Source of the DNA: Mesorhizobium denitrificans
Lineage (GTDB): Bacteria; Pseudomonadota; Alphaproteobacteria; Rhizobiales; Rhizobiaceae
DNA: 64,000 nt
Assembly: GCF_003403035.1 (NCBI RefSeq)
Contig: NZ_QURN01000006.1
Span: 62,001-126,000, forward strand
Direction: 5' to 3'
Shown here: piece after piece, positions 1 to 7,416 of the stretch
How positions within the stretch are numbered: position 1 is the stretch's first letter
Layout: each line of letters begins with the position of its first letter
Notes under the pieces: generated by a model
What the model was told of the DNA's origin: nothing
Seen by the model: only the letters and a program-made list of their open reading frames with translations
Database searches by the model: none
Made by a program: the position numbers and the translations under genes

Positions 1-2
1 GA

Positions 3-395
3 ATTGCTGCGCTGGAGCGGCGCCGGCAAGCGCTATCTTATCGATCCCAGTGCGAGTGCAAAGTTATCTGGGCTGCGCCGCCGAATACGCCGGTCGCGCC
101 CGGCACGTTGTTGGTCAGCCTTGTTGCGTCTGGTGCCGACCAGATCCGCGTGGAAGCGCTGGTCTCGCCTGCGGACGCACTCAACATATCACCCGGGCAG
201 ATGGCTACCGTTACGCCTGCTGGCTCGGCTATCGGTCGTAGTGCTCATGTAGGAGCAGTAAAATACGAGTTTGTACCTGCGCCAAAAATAGGACTCGGCA
301 AGCGTGAAGGCTTTGTCACCGTCGAGCTTGTGATTGACGGCGCAGTGGATGAACTCATCCCCGGAACCCCTGCGGACGTTCTAATATGGAAATAA
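3..395 (+). CDS. HlyD-like periplasmic adaptor, C-terminal part
   Basis: The frame is open from the window edge, so the start is missing and 130 residues remain. The visible part has a short helical stretch, then a beta-rich segment (VEALVSPADALNISPGQMATV) typical of the barrel and membrane-proximal part of HlyD or Alg44-like adaptor proteins. Such adaptors bridge an inner-membrane transporter or polysaccharide synthase to the outer membrane. The stop overlaps the start of the alginate-lyase-like gene by 10 bp, so the two are probably co-translated, which favours an Alg44-type role in polymer export. The family call rests on fold style and neighbour, not on a catalytic motif. Confidence 0.55.
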   Translation: MAALERRRQALSYRSQCECKVIWAAPPNTPVAPGTLLVSLVASGADQIRVEALVSPADALNISPGQMATVTPAGSAIGRSAHVGAVKYEFVPAPKIGLGKREGFVTVELVIDGAVDELIPGTPADVLIWK

Positions 396-1588
396 ATTCA
401 TTGCGCCATCTCGCCTGGCCGAAGGTTTCAACTGTGCTCGCTGCAGCGCTTCCCTTCCTTCTGGCCTTTATTCCCGCTGCGGCGTTCTCAATGTCATCGG
501 AGGAACGCGCGCTTCTCGATTTGAGCGTGTATAGCGTCCACGACAAAAACGCGGGTTATTTCGATAAGGAGCAGCGTAGGGCTGAGCTTGCCCACACGAC
601 TGATCGTGGTTTGCGCGCAGTAATGTCGCGCCTGAAAAAACGCGAACTGTGCGCTGCAAGCGTGTCGATCCCCGTTATATCAGGGGCGGAAGTCACTCCC
701 CGTTTTTACGAGGACCGCGATGCGTGGCGTCGAGCCGCAGCGCCGTATCATGACTTCGAGGACATGGTCAGCAATCTGGCTGCCCAGCAATTCATAGCGC
801 CGGACAAAAAATCGGGCGAATGCCTCATTTCTCTTCTGGATCATTGGGCGGCAAATGGCGCCTTTCTCAAGTTCGATATCGAGACTTCGGAGCGCCAAAC
901 CTGGTATCAGATCGAGTCATCCCTTTTCGCGGCCGCCTTTGCCTATTCGATCATTCGCGGCGACATAGTTGGTCACGACGAGGAGAAAGGACGCATCGAG
1001 TCATGGTTGGCAAAGGCCGCGAAGATGCATCTCGCGCATCCTGGAACGGACGATAATACGTGCTGCAACAACCATTTTTATCGTCGCGCGCTTTACGCTG
1101 CGATTATCGGCGTTGTTGTCGACGATGACGCCCTTTTTCGAGTCGGTATCAGCGCCATCTATTCCGCGCTTTCAGATGCCTCGCCAGATGGTGCGCTTCG
1201 CCTTGAAATGACCCGTCAGCAATATTCCGCCAAGTATCAGGTGTATGCCACTATGTATCTGGCCTTCATCGCTGAAGTGGCGGCGCGGCAGGGCTACGAT
1301 ATGTACAACCTCAAATTCAACGGGCGCTCGCTCGACGAAGTCGTGAGTTTCTCAGTCGCATCGATACTCTCGCCAGAGACTGCTGCGCAGGCCGCAAATA
1401 CGCCGAATCAGGACACAGAGTTTTTGAAGGACAAGCAGTACTTCAGCTGGCTGGAGTTGCTATCACGACGCCCGCTTTGGCGAGACGCATCTGAAGCGCT
1501 GCTTTCGTCGCGTCGCCCTGCGTATAATCGTAGTCTGGGCGGCTACACGACGCTCTACTATTTCCCGGCAGCGCCGGCACAGAACTAG
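386..1588 (+). CDS. algL: Alginate lyase-like protein (PL5/AlgL type)
   Basis: 400 residues. Residues 1-34 form a signal peptide (basic start, hydrophobic 16-34), so it acts in the periplasm. The body is alpha-helical with DNTCCNNHFYRR near residues 223-234; the NNHxY core matches the active-site motif of PL5 mannuronate lyases, although the usual Trp after Tyr is Arg here. AlgL cleaves mannuronate polymer by beta-elimination and clears misrouted alginate from the periplasm during synthesis. It overlaps the adaptor gene upstream by 10 bp. The stop lies 33 bp before the left attachment repeat of the integrated element, so it was the gene beside tRNA-Met before integration. Substrate is inferred. 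Confidence 0.7.
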   Translation: MEINSLRHLAWPKVSTVLAAALPFLLAFIPAAAFSMSSEERALLDLSVYSVHDKNAGYFDKEQRRAELAHTTDRGLRAVMSRLKKRELCAASVSIPVISGAEVTPRFYEDRDAWRRAAAPYHDFEDMVSNLAAQQFIAPDKKSGECLISLLDHWAANGAFLKFDIETSERQTWYQIESSLFAAAFAYSIIRGDIVGHDEEKGRIESWLAKAAKMHLAHPGTDDNTCCNNHFYRRALYAAIIGVVVDDDALFRVGISAIYSALSDASPDGALRLEMTRQQYSAKYQVYATMYLAFIAEVAARQGYDMYNLKFNGRSLDEVVSFSVASILSPETAAQAANTPNQDTEFLKDKQYFSWLELLSRRPLWRDASEALLSSRRPAYNRSLGGYTTLYYFPAAPAQN

Positions 1589-1621
1589 TTGGCAATCGAA
1601 ACCGCGCTGAAAAAGAGGTTC

Positions 1622-1670
1622 TGGTAGCGGAGGAGGGATTTGAACCCCCGACACAAGGATTATGATTCCT
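1622..1670. repeat. attL: 49-bp copy of the tRNA-Met 3' part
   Basis: Perfect 49-bp match to 12448-12496, covering the CCA end, acceptor, T stem and anticodon loop of tRNA-Met. The sequence diverges directly after position 1670, where the rest of the tRNA would follow. It is the displaced tRNA 3' end left by integration and not a functional tRNA. Confidence 0.92.
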
Positions 1671-1704
1671 TGGTGAATTGCCTGTTTTATTGGTTTTTGG
1701 CAGA

Positions 1705-1724
1705 TTTGTCGCGTCCATGTCGCG
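1705..1724 (+). promoter_or_regulatory. Candidate integrase arm-type sites, left end
   Basis: Two direct copies of a TGTCGC core (TTTGTCGC at 1705 and CATGTCGC at 1716) lie 11 bp apart, 35 bp inside attL. The same pair with the same 11-bp spacing and orientation occurs near the right end at 12298-12316. Paired short direct repeats inside both ends are typical of arm-binding sites of tyrosine recombinases. Function is inferred. Confidence 0.4.
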
Positions 1725-1729
1725 TTTAA

Positions 1730-2359
1730 TCACGAAAGTACGAAGTCTGCATGGGCTTTTAACTCTCGCCGTGCACCTTTGTGTCCCAGAGTGCAAAGCA
1801 TAACCTTCACGCCCTCGCGGCGGACAAATTTAAAAGCCGGCACAAAATCGCTGTCGCCTGTAACCACTGCAACCGCTCGAACAGTATCGCGCAACGCTAA
1901 CCGAGCCATGTCAAGACCGATGCGGATATCAACGCCTTTTTGGCCTATATCGAGGTCAAAATCTTTGTCAGTTATCGCGCGCGGGGTCTTTATCAACTGC
2001 TTGGCTGATCTCGGCTTCATCTTCCACTGCTGAGGCGTAAGCCGCGTCTCACCCATTCGGATGGCCACCCCGTCTTTCAATTCGAGTTGATCATACAGGC
2101 TCTGCGAATGCCGATATCGTTCGGTCGAAGAAAGGGGAAACTCTTCATTGCTGACCGGCTTTAGGATCGTTTCGCCTGAAGGCGGCGCATCATAATAGTA
2201 TATGCGCATGAGTTCGTAGCTTTTGAGGTGCTCATTTGCACGGATTTCGTTGCACAGGTCGATTATATCATCGGCCAATGCCGGTCTTCCGAGCTTTTCT
2301 TTGAGCTTGCGAGTTACAAATCCGCCATCAAGCAAGATGGCATAGCGCGCGAGATACAT
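1730..2359 (-). CDS. NYN/LabA-like (PIN-fold) nuclease protein
   Basis: 209 residues from the ATG at 2359, which has a GGGGGA ribosome site just upstream; an in-frame ATG at 2389 lacks one. Landmarks are AILLDGGF (Asp11), KGVDIRIGLDMA (Asp144, Asp150) and VVTGDSDFVPAF (Asp169, Asp171), the spaced acidic residues of the metal-dependent NYN domain (LabA/DUF88 family, PIN-like fold). Family members are RNases or regulators, and some occur in defence loci. It lies between attL and the integrase, pointing towards attL, with its own candidate promoter, so it is boundary cargo rather than a recombination gene. An RNase role is a family inference. Confidence 0.8.
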   Translation of the reverse strand: MYLARYAILLDGGFVTRKLKEKLGRPALADDIIDLCNEIRANEHLKSYELMRIYYYDAPPSGETILKPVSNEEFPLSSTERYRHSQSLYDQLELKDGVAIRMGETRLTPQQWKMKPRSAKQLIKTPRAITDKDFDLDIGQKGVDIRIGLDMARLALRDTVRAVAVVTGDSDFVPAFKFVRREGVKVMLCTLGHKGARRELKAHADFVLS

Positions 2360-2467
2360 GTTCCCCCAAAACGGATCCAGCCCATCCAAGCGCCGCTACT
2401 GCAGTGCTTATCGGATGGGCTGTCTCACCGTTTATCTCGTTGCTGGATCTGCCCAGCTGTATGAGGA

Positions 2468-2496
2468 GAGATAAGACTCAACTGCTTAACAGTCAA
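2468..2496 (-). promoter_or_regulatory. Candidate promoter of the NYN gene
   Basis: On the minus strand TTGACT (2496-2491) is followed after 17 bp by TATCTC (2473-2468). It lies about 110 bp before the NYN start. A second AGTCAAT copy 10 bp away (2501-2507) may be part of an operator. Confidence 0.4.
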
Positions 2497-2533
2497 TAAT
2501 AGTCAATCGGTCTGAATCGATTTTATGTGCCAC

Positions 2534-3778
2534 TTATCCGAGCAGCGCAGCTTCGGCAGCAGCTAGTTCATCAGCATCATTGGTACGCGGAAAGAGATGT
2601 CCATAGACGTCTGCCGTCATTGTGATCGATGAATGGCCCATGCGTTCCTGCACCACTTTCAACGGCAGGCCCAGACCGCCCTCCTGCGGCCGATTGATGA
2701 GCCATGATGCATAGAAATGCCGGAGCGCATGCAAGCCGGTGTACTTTGCGGCGAGGATCGGCTTGCCGTCCTTATTCAGATCGCCCGTGTCCACTGTAAC
2801 GCCAGCCGCGATCATCGTCGGCACAAGTCCACGGCTGATGATGTTAGCATGGCTCTCGACCTTGCCGTTGCCGTTGGCGAAAATCAGATGCGAGGGGCGG
2901 GCGTCTTCGCGGATTGGGTTGCCCTCATTGTCCCTGCCTTTGACTGGCCTGCTGTAGCCGAGCCTCCATTCTCTGAGTGCATTCACCACCATTGGCGGAA
3001 CAGGGATAGTCCTTTCGCCAGCACCAGATTTTGGGCGGCCAATATCGCCGAACTCGTCGGCCCGTTGCCGAACGCTGACAGATCGCCCTTCAAGGTCTAC
3101 ATCCTGCCAGCGTAAGCCGCGCAATTCGCTGGAGCGAACGCCGGTGAAGATCAGTGTCAGGAACAGTGGCCGCCAGCGGCCCGACAGTTTGCCCACAAAC
3201 GCTTTGATCTCGTTCGGTGCCGGAATGTCTGTTCCCACCAGCAAACGCGCTTTCTGACGCCTTTCTGCCTGTTTCTCGCGGCCTCTGCGACGCGTTCCAC
3301 GGATATCCTTCACAGGGTTACGCGTGATTAGCCCGCGTTCCTGCCCATCGGTGATTATTGCTCCAAGCGATCCTACAACCTTCTTGACCATTACCGCTGT
3401 GCGGCCCTGTGCTCGCAGCTTATCCTCGAAATCGCGTATGGCAGGCACAGTTAGCTTGGATAGCAGCGTGCTTCCAATAAATGGCTCTATATGCAGCGTG
3501 AGGTGTCGCTTACGTTGGTTCATGGTGCTACGTTCCAATCGTGCCTCATCGCCACTTGCGAGCCAGAATTTACCGGCTTTGCTAACGGTCACAGTGGCTC
3601 GGTCGGCAACGTGAACACCATCGCGAACCTCGACCTTGGCTGTGGCGGAAAACTGGTCGGCATCCTTCTTCTTCGCGAAAGTCTTCAGTCGGCGCACGTT
3701 TTTTGTATCGACGTAATCGACAATCCAAGCCTCTCTGCGCTCGCCTTTTGTGGTCCATACACGTTTACGAACGCTCAT
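2534..3778 (-). CDS. int: Tyrosine recombinase (phage-type integrase)
   Basis: 414 residues from ATG 3778; the open frame runs further upstream, but that part is noise and overlaps the Arc gene. The N-terminal 60 residues suit an arm-binding domain, about 65-165 a core-binding SAM-like domain, and 190-400 the catalytic domain. Catalytic residues are visible: Arg215 (TGVRSSEL), His350 and Arg353 (HALRH), His382 (GHSS) and Tyr392 (ADVYGHL). It catalyses site-specific integration and excision, here into tRNA-Met. Its start overlaps the end of the Arc-type gene by 14 bp, so the two form a minus-strand unit with the repressor first. The product appears intact. Confidence 0.95.
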   Translation of the reverse strand: MSVRKRVWTTKGERREAWIVDYVDTKNVRRLKTFAKKKDADQFSATAKVEVRDGVHVADRATVTVSKAGKFWLASGDEARLERSTMNQRKRHLTLHIEPFIGSTLLSKLTVPAIRDFEDKLRAQGRTAVMVKKVVGSLGAIITDGQERGLITRNPVKDIRGTRRRGREKQAERRQKARLLVGTDIPAPNEIKAFVGKLSGRWRPLFLTLIFTGVRSSELRGLRWQDVDLEGRSVSVRQRADEFGDIGRPKSGAGERTIPVPPMVVNALREWRLGYSRPVKGRDNEGNPIREDARPSHLIFANGNGKVESHANIISRGLVPTMIAAGVTVDTGDLNKDGKPILAAKYTGLHALRHFYASWLINRPQEGGLGLPLKVVQERMGHSSITMTADVYGHLFPRTNDADELAAAEAALLG

Positions 3779-3995
3779 TAGTCTTCTCCACCGCTGCGGC
3801 AAGTCGCTCGATGGCGAGGGTGAGCCGATCATCGATGCCCATTGCACGATCCACAGCCTTAACGAAGGACATCTGCAAGCGGTGGACGATTTCAGCGCCA
3901 AGCGAGCGGTTATTTGCTTCTGCCTCTTCGGTCAGAAGGTCTCGAAGGCTAGCGGGATACCTGAAAGTCAGGCGGGCTTCTTCATCGGGTTTCAT
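3765..3995 (-). CDS. Arc-family ribbon-helix-helix repressor
   Basis: 76 residues. The ATG at 3995 is chosen because AAGGAGA lies 6-11 bp upstream and the protein then starts at the domain edge. Residues 8-45 (RLTFRYPASLRDLLTEEAEA, then NRSLGAEIVHRL) match the Arc/Mnt fold: a beta strand for DNA contact, then two helices with the N-R-S turn. Such proteins repress phage and satellite promoters as dimers of dimers. It is divergent from the HTH_17 gene across a region with 10-bp-phased TGTC motifs and is coupled to the integrase. It is therefore probably the element's control repressor. The family is seen in sequence; the target is inferred. Confidence 0.85.
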   Translation of the reverse strand: MKPDEEARLTFRYPASLRDLLTEEAEANNRSLGAEIVHRLQMSFVKAVDRAMGIDDRLTLAIERLAAAVEKTNERS

Positions 3996-4026
3996 ATCTT
4001 CTCCTTTTCGGCTGCTCATTACGCTC

Positions 4027-4080
4027 TGTCTCATATTGACACAGACCCCCGTATGTCCTATTTTGTCATCATATGTCACA
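4027..4080. promoter_or_regulatory. Divergent promoter and operator region of the element
   Basis: A plus-strand promoter is clear: TTGACA at 4036-4041, 17 bp, TATTTT at 4059-4064, 34 bp before the HTH_17 start. Over and after it, TGTC repeats at 4054, 4064 and 4074 with exact 10-bp spacing, twice inside TATGTC; another TGTC lies at 4027 and an inverted GACA at 4038. Repeats on one DNA face suit a multimeric ribbon-helix-helix repressor such as the adjacent Arc protein. Assignment of the repressor is inferred. Confidence 0.6.
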
Positions 4081-4097
4081 AATAAAGGAAAGTCCAT

Positions 4098-4286
4098 ATG
4101 ACTGACACTAATGAAACCTCGCCTCTGCTCTGGGAAGTGAAGGAGATTGCAAAGGCAATCGGGCGCACCGAGCGCGCAACCTTCCACCTTCTCGCCAAGG
4201 GACGTATTCCCGCAAAGAAGATCGGTTCGCAGTGGGTTTGCGACCGCGAACAGTTGATGAATTTCTTCAAGGAGACGGCAGCATGA
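4098..4286 (+). CDS. HTH_17 (excisionase-like) DNA-binding protein
   Basis: 62 residues; start fixed by AAAGGAAAG about 6 bp upstream. Residues 11-58 (LLWEVKEIAKAIGRTERATF, then HLLAKGRIPAKKIGSQWVCD) show the winged-helix MerR/excisionase pattern: recognition helix, K-G-R-I-P turn, then G-S-Q-W beta wing. Such proteins in small elements act as excisionases or AlpA-type activators. It is the first gene of the rightward replication unit, after a strong promoter and divergent from the repressor. Its stop overlaps the next tiny gene (ATGA). Excision or activation cannot be told apart from sequence. Confidence 0.82.
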   Translation: MTDTNETSPLLWEVKEIAKAIGRTERATFHLLAKGRIPAKKIGSQWVCDREQLMNFFKETAA

Positions 4287-4363
4287 TCGAGGCTGTCGGT
4301 TCCATTTTTCTTGCCATGCTGGCCGGTGCGCTGGTGGGCGCACTTATCATGGGTGCCGTGTAG
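4283..4363 (+). CDS. 26-residue single-span membrane peptide
   Basis: ATG at 4283 overlaps the stop of the HTH_17 gene (ATGA), and AAGGAG lies 8 bp upstream inside that gene, so translation is coupled. The peptide is almost entirely one hydrophobic span with small-residue packing (LAMLAGALVGALIMGAV), long enough to cross a membrane once. It has no polar tail and no recognised family. Position, coupling and ribosome site argue that it is real. A holin-like, regulatory or toxin-like role is possible, but nothing in the sequence decides. Confidence 0.6.
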   Translation: MIEAVGSIFLAMLAGALVGALIMGAV

Positions 4364-4376
4364 CGGCTCTCACACC

Positions 4377-4574
4377 ATGATGCCCGAAAACAAATTTCTT
4401 CTGCCCGACAGCACGGTCGTCAAGGCCCTCTGCCGGGTTACGCGCGTATTGGAAGAAGCCGAAAAGGCGGTTGCGGATGGACGGACAGTTGCCGCCCGCA
4501 GCCATCTTAAAGCGGCACGCGCACACATCGATTTCCTCTTTGAGGATTACCTCCGTGCATTCTACTCCGACTAA
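4377..4574 (+). CDS. Small helical protein of the replication unit
   Basis: 65 residues from the tandem ATGs at 4377/4380 (MMPENKFLLPDSTV). It lies 13 bp after the membrane peptide and its end overlaps the PrimPol start by 20 bp, so it is inside one operon. Residues 15-60 predict two amphipathic helices rich in Ala, Glu, Arg and Lys, ending acidic and aromatic (FEDYLRAFYSD). No family is recognised. Placement between regulator and replication protein suggests an accessory role in copy control or replication, which is inference only. Confidence 0.65.
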   Translation: MMPENKFLLPDSTVVKALCRVTRVLEEAEKAVADGRTVAARSHLKAARAHIDFLFEDYLRAFYSD

Positions 4575-6591
4575 AAACCTGCCCGTGATCGAGCAGGCAC
4601 TTGAATACGCCCGTAACGGCTTTCCTGTTTTCCCCGTCAACCCGCAAACCAATAGCCCGCTGACAAAAAACGGCTTCTACGATGCCACGACCGATCCGGC
4701 ACAGATTAAACAATCGTGGGACTGGACGCCCGACGCCATGATCGGCATTCCAACCGGCGCAGTGTCTGGTGTGTGGGTGCTCGACCTTGATAGGCCGAAG
4801 GAAGGCAATCAGGTCGATGGCGTTGAAGAGTTCGAAAAGCTACTCCGCCAATACAATGCCGATCCGATTATCACCCATACCGTCGTTTCTGCACATGGCG
4901 GACGTCATCTGTATTTTGCATACGACCCGGCTCACCCGATCAGGGGTTGGACCAATCTTGACAAAAAGCATATCGATACTCGCGGCGACGGCAACTACAT
5001 CATCGCTGCCGGTTCGATCACAAGCGCCAATGAGCGCTATACGTTTGAAGACCCGTTTAGCCTCTACAAAATCGCGACAGCGCCTGACTGGCTGTATCAG
5101 TGGATTGAGGAGGCACGGCGGAAGCCATCCGCCGTTGACAGGCAGTATCAGCAAACGGCACAGCAGCAGATGGCTCAGCCTGCGGGCACAAAGCCTGCAA
5201 CGCCTGAGTACGGCAGGAAGGCGCTGGAAAGCGAAGCGGCCAAACTGGCCGGAGCCCCCACGGGCGAGCGCCATAACCATACACTCAACAGCGCCATAAG
5301 CATGGGAACGATTGTTGCGGCAGGCGCGCTTACCAAAAGCGAAGTCGTCAGCGCACTGACAGATGCCTGCCACACGAATGGTCACATCAAGGATGACGGG
5401 GATCGCTCCGTGGAACAGACGATTAATGACGGGCTGGCTTACGGCATAAGCAAAGGCCCCCGCATGTTGCCTGAAAGCAAGTTCCACGATGAAACCAACA
5501 ATACGGCAGACGCCGCACGGTTGCAAAAGGCGACCTGGGTCTGTGGTTCGGATTTCGCAGGTCAAGACATTCCCCCGCGTGAATTTCTCGATGATCGCGA
5601 GCTGATCCCGGTAAAGGCCGTTACACAACTGAGTGGTGACGGGGCCGTAGGAAAATCCCTTCTTGCCTTGCAAACTGCGATTGCAGTTGCGACGGATACA
5701 GAATGGCTTTCCAAGAAAGTTAAAGGTGGATCAGCGATCTATTTGTCCGCTGAGGACGATCTCGATGAAATTCGTCGCCGCATTGCCAAGATTTGCGAAG
5801 GTGAAAATATCGACCCCAACGATCTCAAAGACCTCCATATCCTCCCCTTGGTCGGAAAAGATGCATTGCTCGCCACTGTTCGGAAAGATGGTGTTGTCAA
5901 AGCGACTGAGTTGTTTGGAGAGCTTGCACGGAAGGTCGCCGAGCTTCAGGCAAAGCTCGTAGTAATCGATAATCTCTCGAATGTTTTCGCCGGAAATGAG
6001 AACGACCGCTCTCAGGCAACACAGTTTATTTCGCTATTGGACGGCATCGCCCTTCAATCGCGCTGTGCAGTGCTTCTGCTAGCACATCCCTCCGTGTCGG
6101 GCATGAATGACGGGACAGGCCGTTCCGGCACTACAGGTTGGGGGAACAGAGTTCGTTCCAAGGTCTATTTCGAACGCGTAAAGGGCGAGAAAGGCCTTGA
6201 GAAGAACGAAGACTTGCGGACGCTTACCTCGAACAAAGTTAACTACGCTAAGCAAGGCGAGGTCGTCCATATGCGTTGGGAAAACTGGCGCTTTGTGGCC
6301 GATGGTGTGGAAACGAGTCTGAACAAGGACGCACTTGCGGCAAAGGCTGATCGTGTCTTCATGATCCTGTTGCGGTGGTACAATGACAACAACCTATCAG
6401 TGGGTCCGAATCCCGGATCAAATTACGCGCCATCACTTTTCGCAAAAGACGACGCGGCGGAAGGCGTCACGAAAGAGCAATTTGGAAAAGCCATGAAGAG
6501 GCTGCTCGCTGCGGGTAAAATCGCGGTTCACGAAAACGGGCGTAAGACACAGCGGCTTCACATCACACCGCTGAAATATGGTGAAGAATGA
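4555..6591 (+). CDS. PrimPol-helicase replication protein
   Basis: 678 residues from the GTG at 4555 (TGAGGA 8 bp upstream); the longer frame overlaps the preceding gene fully and is less likely. Residues about 10-190 are a bifunctional primase/polymerase domain: VLDLDR (Asp77, Asp79), HGGRHLYF (114-121), DTRGDGNYI (141-149). Residues 340-560 are a RecA-like AAA_25 helicase of RepA type: Walker A GDGAVGKS (361-368), Walker B LVVIDNLSNVF (468-478). The C-terminus resembles a winged helix. Such fusions prime and unwind DNA at the origin of plasmids and satellites. The iteron array starts within 30 bp of its stop. Confidence 0.88.
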   Translation: MHSTPTKNLPVIEQALEYARNGFPVFPVNPQTNSPLTKNGFYDATTDPAQIKQSWDWTPDAMIGIPTGAVSGVWVLDLDRPKEGNQVDGVEEFEKLLRQYNADPIITHTVVSAHGGRHLYFAYDPAHPIRGWTNLDKKHIDTRGDGNYIIAAGSITSANERYTFEDPFSLYKIATAPDWLYQWIEEARRKPSAVDRQYQQTAQQQMAQPAGTKPATPEYGRKALESEAAKLAGAPTGERHNHTLNSAISMGTIVAAGALTKSEVVSALTDACHTNGHIKDDGDRSVEQTINDGLAYGISKGPRMLPESKFHDETNNTADAARLQKATWVCGSDFAGQDIPPREFLDDRELIPVKAVTQLSGDGAVGKSLLALQTAIAVATDTEWLSKKVKGGSAIYLSAEDDLDEIRRRIAKICEGENIDPNDLKDLHILPLVGKDALLATVRKDGVVKATELFGELARKVAELQAKLVVIDNLSNVFAGNENDRSQATQFISLLDGIALQSRCAVLLLAHPSVSGMNDGTGRSGTTGWGNRVRSKVYFERVKGEKGLEKNEDLRTLTSNKVNYAKQGEVVHMRWENWRFVADGVETSLNKDALAAKADRVFMILLRWYNDNNLSVGPNPGSNYAPSLFAKDDAAEGVTKEQFGKAMKRLLAAGKIAVHENGRKTQRLHITPLKYGEE

Positions 6592-6616
6592 TGATCTTGG
6601 TGGCTTGCGGGTACAT

Positions 6617-6793
6617 GACAGACGCGATGCAAACGCAATGGCCGAAAGTTACAGACGCGGTGCAGACGCCCGCAAACGCCGGAAAACATAGGTGCAGACG
6701 CCTTACAGACGCCAATCACGGCTATGCACACAGACGATCTGACAGACGCCCTACAGACGCTTACAGACGCCGCAAAAAGTACCTACAGACGCC
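6617..6793 (+). repeat. Candidate replication origin: CAGACGC iterons phased at 11 bp
   Basis: Nine exact CAGACGC copies begin at 6619, 6652, 6663, 6695, 6706, 6743, 6754, 6764 and 6786, mostly as TACAGACGC. CAAACGC variants at 6630 and 6673 and CAGACGA at 6731 fill gaps. Spacings are 10, 11, 22, 32 and 33 bp except for one of 37, so most copies lie on one DNA face, as in iteron origins. The array follows the PrimPol-helicase gene at once. An 11-bp period cannot be a codon repeat. Binding of the element's own replication protein is inferred. Confidence 0.75.
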
Positions 6794-6829
6794 TTACACA
6801 CACACCCTCCTTTACTATGTAAAGGAAAG

Positions 6830-6862
6830 AGGGGCGCTTATTTGCGCGCCCTCCTTCTTTTC
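6830..6862. terminator. GC hairpin with T-rich tail
   Basis: AGGGGCGC and GCGCCC with a loop of about 8 bases form a 6-7 bp stem, followed by a pyrimidine tract (TCCTTCTTTTCCC). It lies after the iterons and could end the rightward replication transcript. The stem is imperfect at its base. Confidence 0.4.
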
Positions 6863-7185
6863 CCTTTTTGATTATCAAATGGATCGCAACCCTCTCGCAG
6901 AAGCGGGGCGGGCGTGGCGAAAACCTCCAGCGCATCGCACCGGTAACCGAGCGCCCCAATCATCTTAGCAAAACCTGTGTGGGAAAGTTTTAGCAAATGA
7001 TGAAATATGAATGCCATCGTTTGAACTGCCGGGGGGCGGGTAAAGACCCATCAACCACCGATCAGCCAAAACCCGTCCGCCCCTCATGCGCAGATTTTTT
7101 TCCGCTGTCTGAAAAATCTAAACCGGAGTTTCTGCACCCTGTCATGAGCGTTTGATTTCGGATAGCTAATTAAGGACAATCAAAC

Positions 7186-7416
7186 ATGAAGGCATTTCCT
7201 CCGGATCGTTCCGCCGCAGAACGGCAGCGGCGCAGGCGGCTCCGTCAGCGACGTGGGTTATTGAGGTTGTCGTTCGATGTGGATGAGGTTCAGCATGTCG
7301 AACTGTTGATTGCCAGCGGGTATCTGCGAGCGGATCAGGCGGAAGATCGTGAAGCAATCAATCTGGCGACGCAGAGACTGAATCAACGGTTGGCGGTTGC
7401 AGACGTGGTTCAGTGA
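7186..7416 (+). CDS. Small basic-headed protein of unknown function
   Basis: 76 residues with a purine-rich GGACAA stretch before the ATG. Residues 7-25 are strongly basic (RSAAERQRRRRLRQRRG), followed by a beta-like LLRLSFDVDEVQHVELL and an acidic helical end (RADQAEDREAINLATQRLNQ). This layout, a basic AERQRR head then xVxVDE...LI.AG.L...DA.DR, recurs in small hypothetical proteins of rhizobial prophages, as far as I remember, so I take it as a real gene. DNA or RNA binding by the head is plausible. It follows the origin region at about 390 bp. Confidence 0.65.
   Translation: MKAFPPDRSAAERQRRRRLRQRRGLLRLSFDVDEVQHVELLIASGYLRADQAEDREAINLATQRLNQRLAVADVVQ

Noticed and set aside
1622-1698. Second tRNA-Met gene
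   Set aside because: Only the 3' 49 bases match; the D arm and 5' acceptor are absent after 1670, so it is attL.
6617-6793. CRISPR-like array
   Set aside because: The conserved unit is 7-9 bp with 2-4 bp gaps on an 11-bp grid; there are no 25-40 bp repeats, spacers or cas genes.
6588-6968. 126-codon open frame across the iteron array
   Set aside because: Its repeats follow an 11-bp DNA period, not codons; composition is that of the iterons; the only start overlaps the PrimPol stop and no family is seen.
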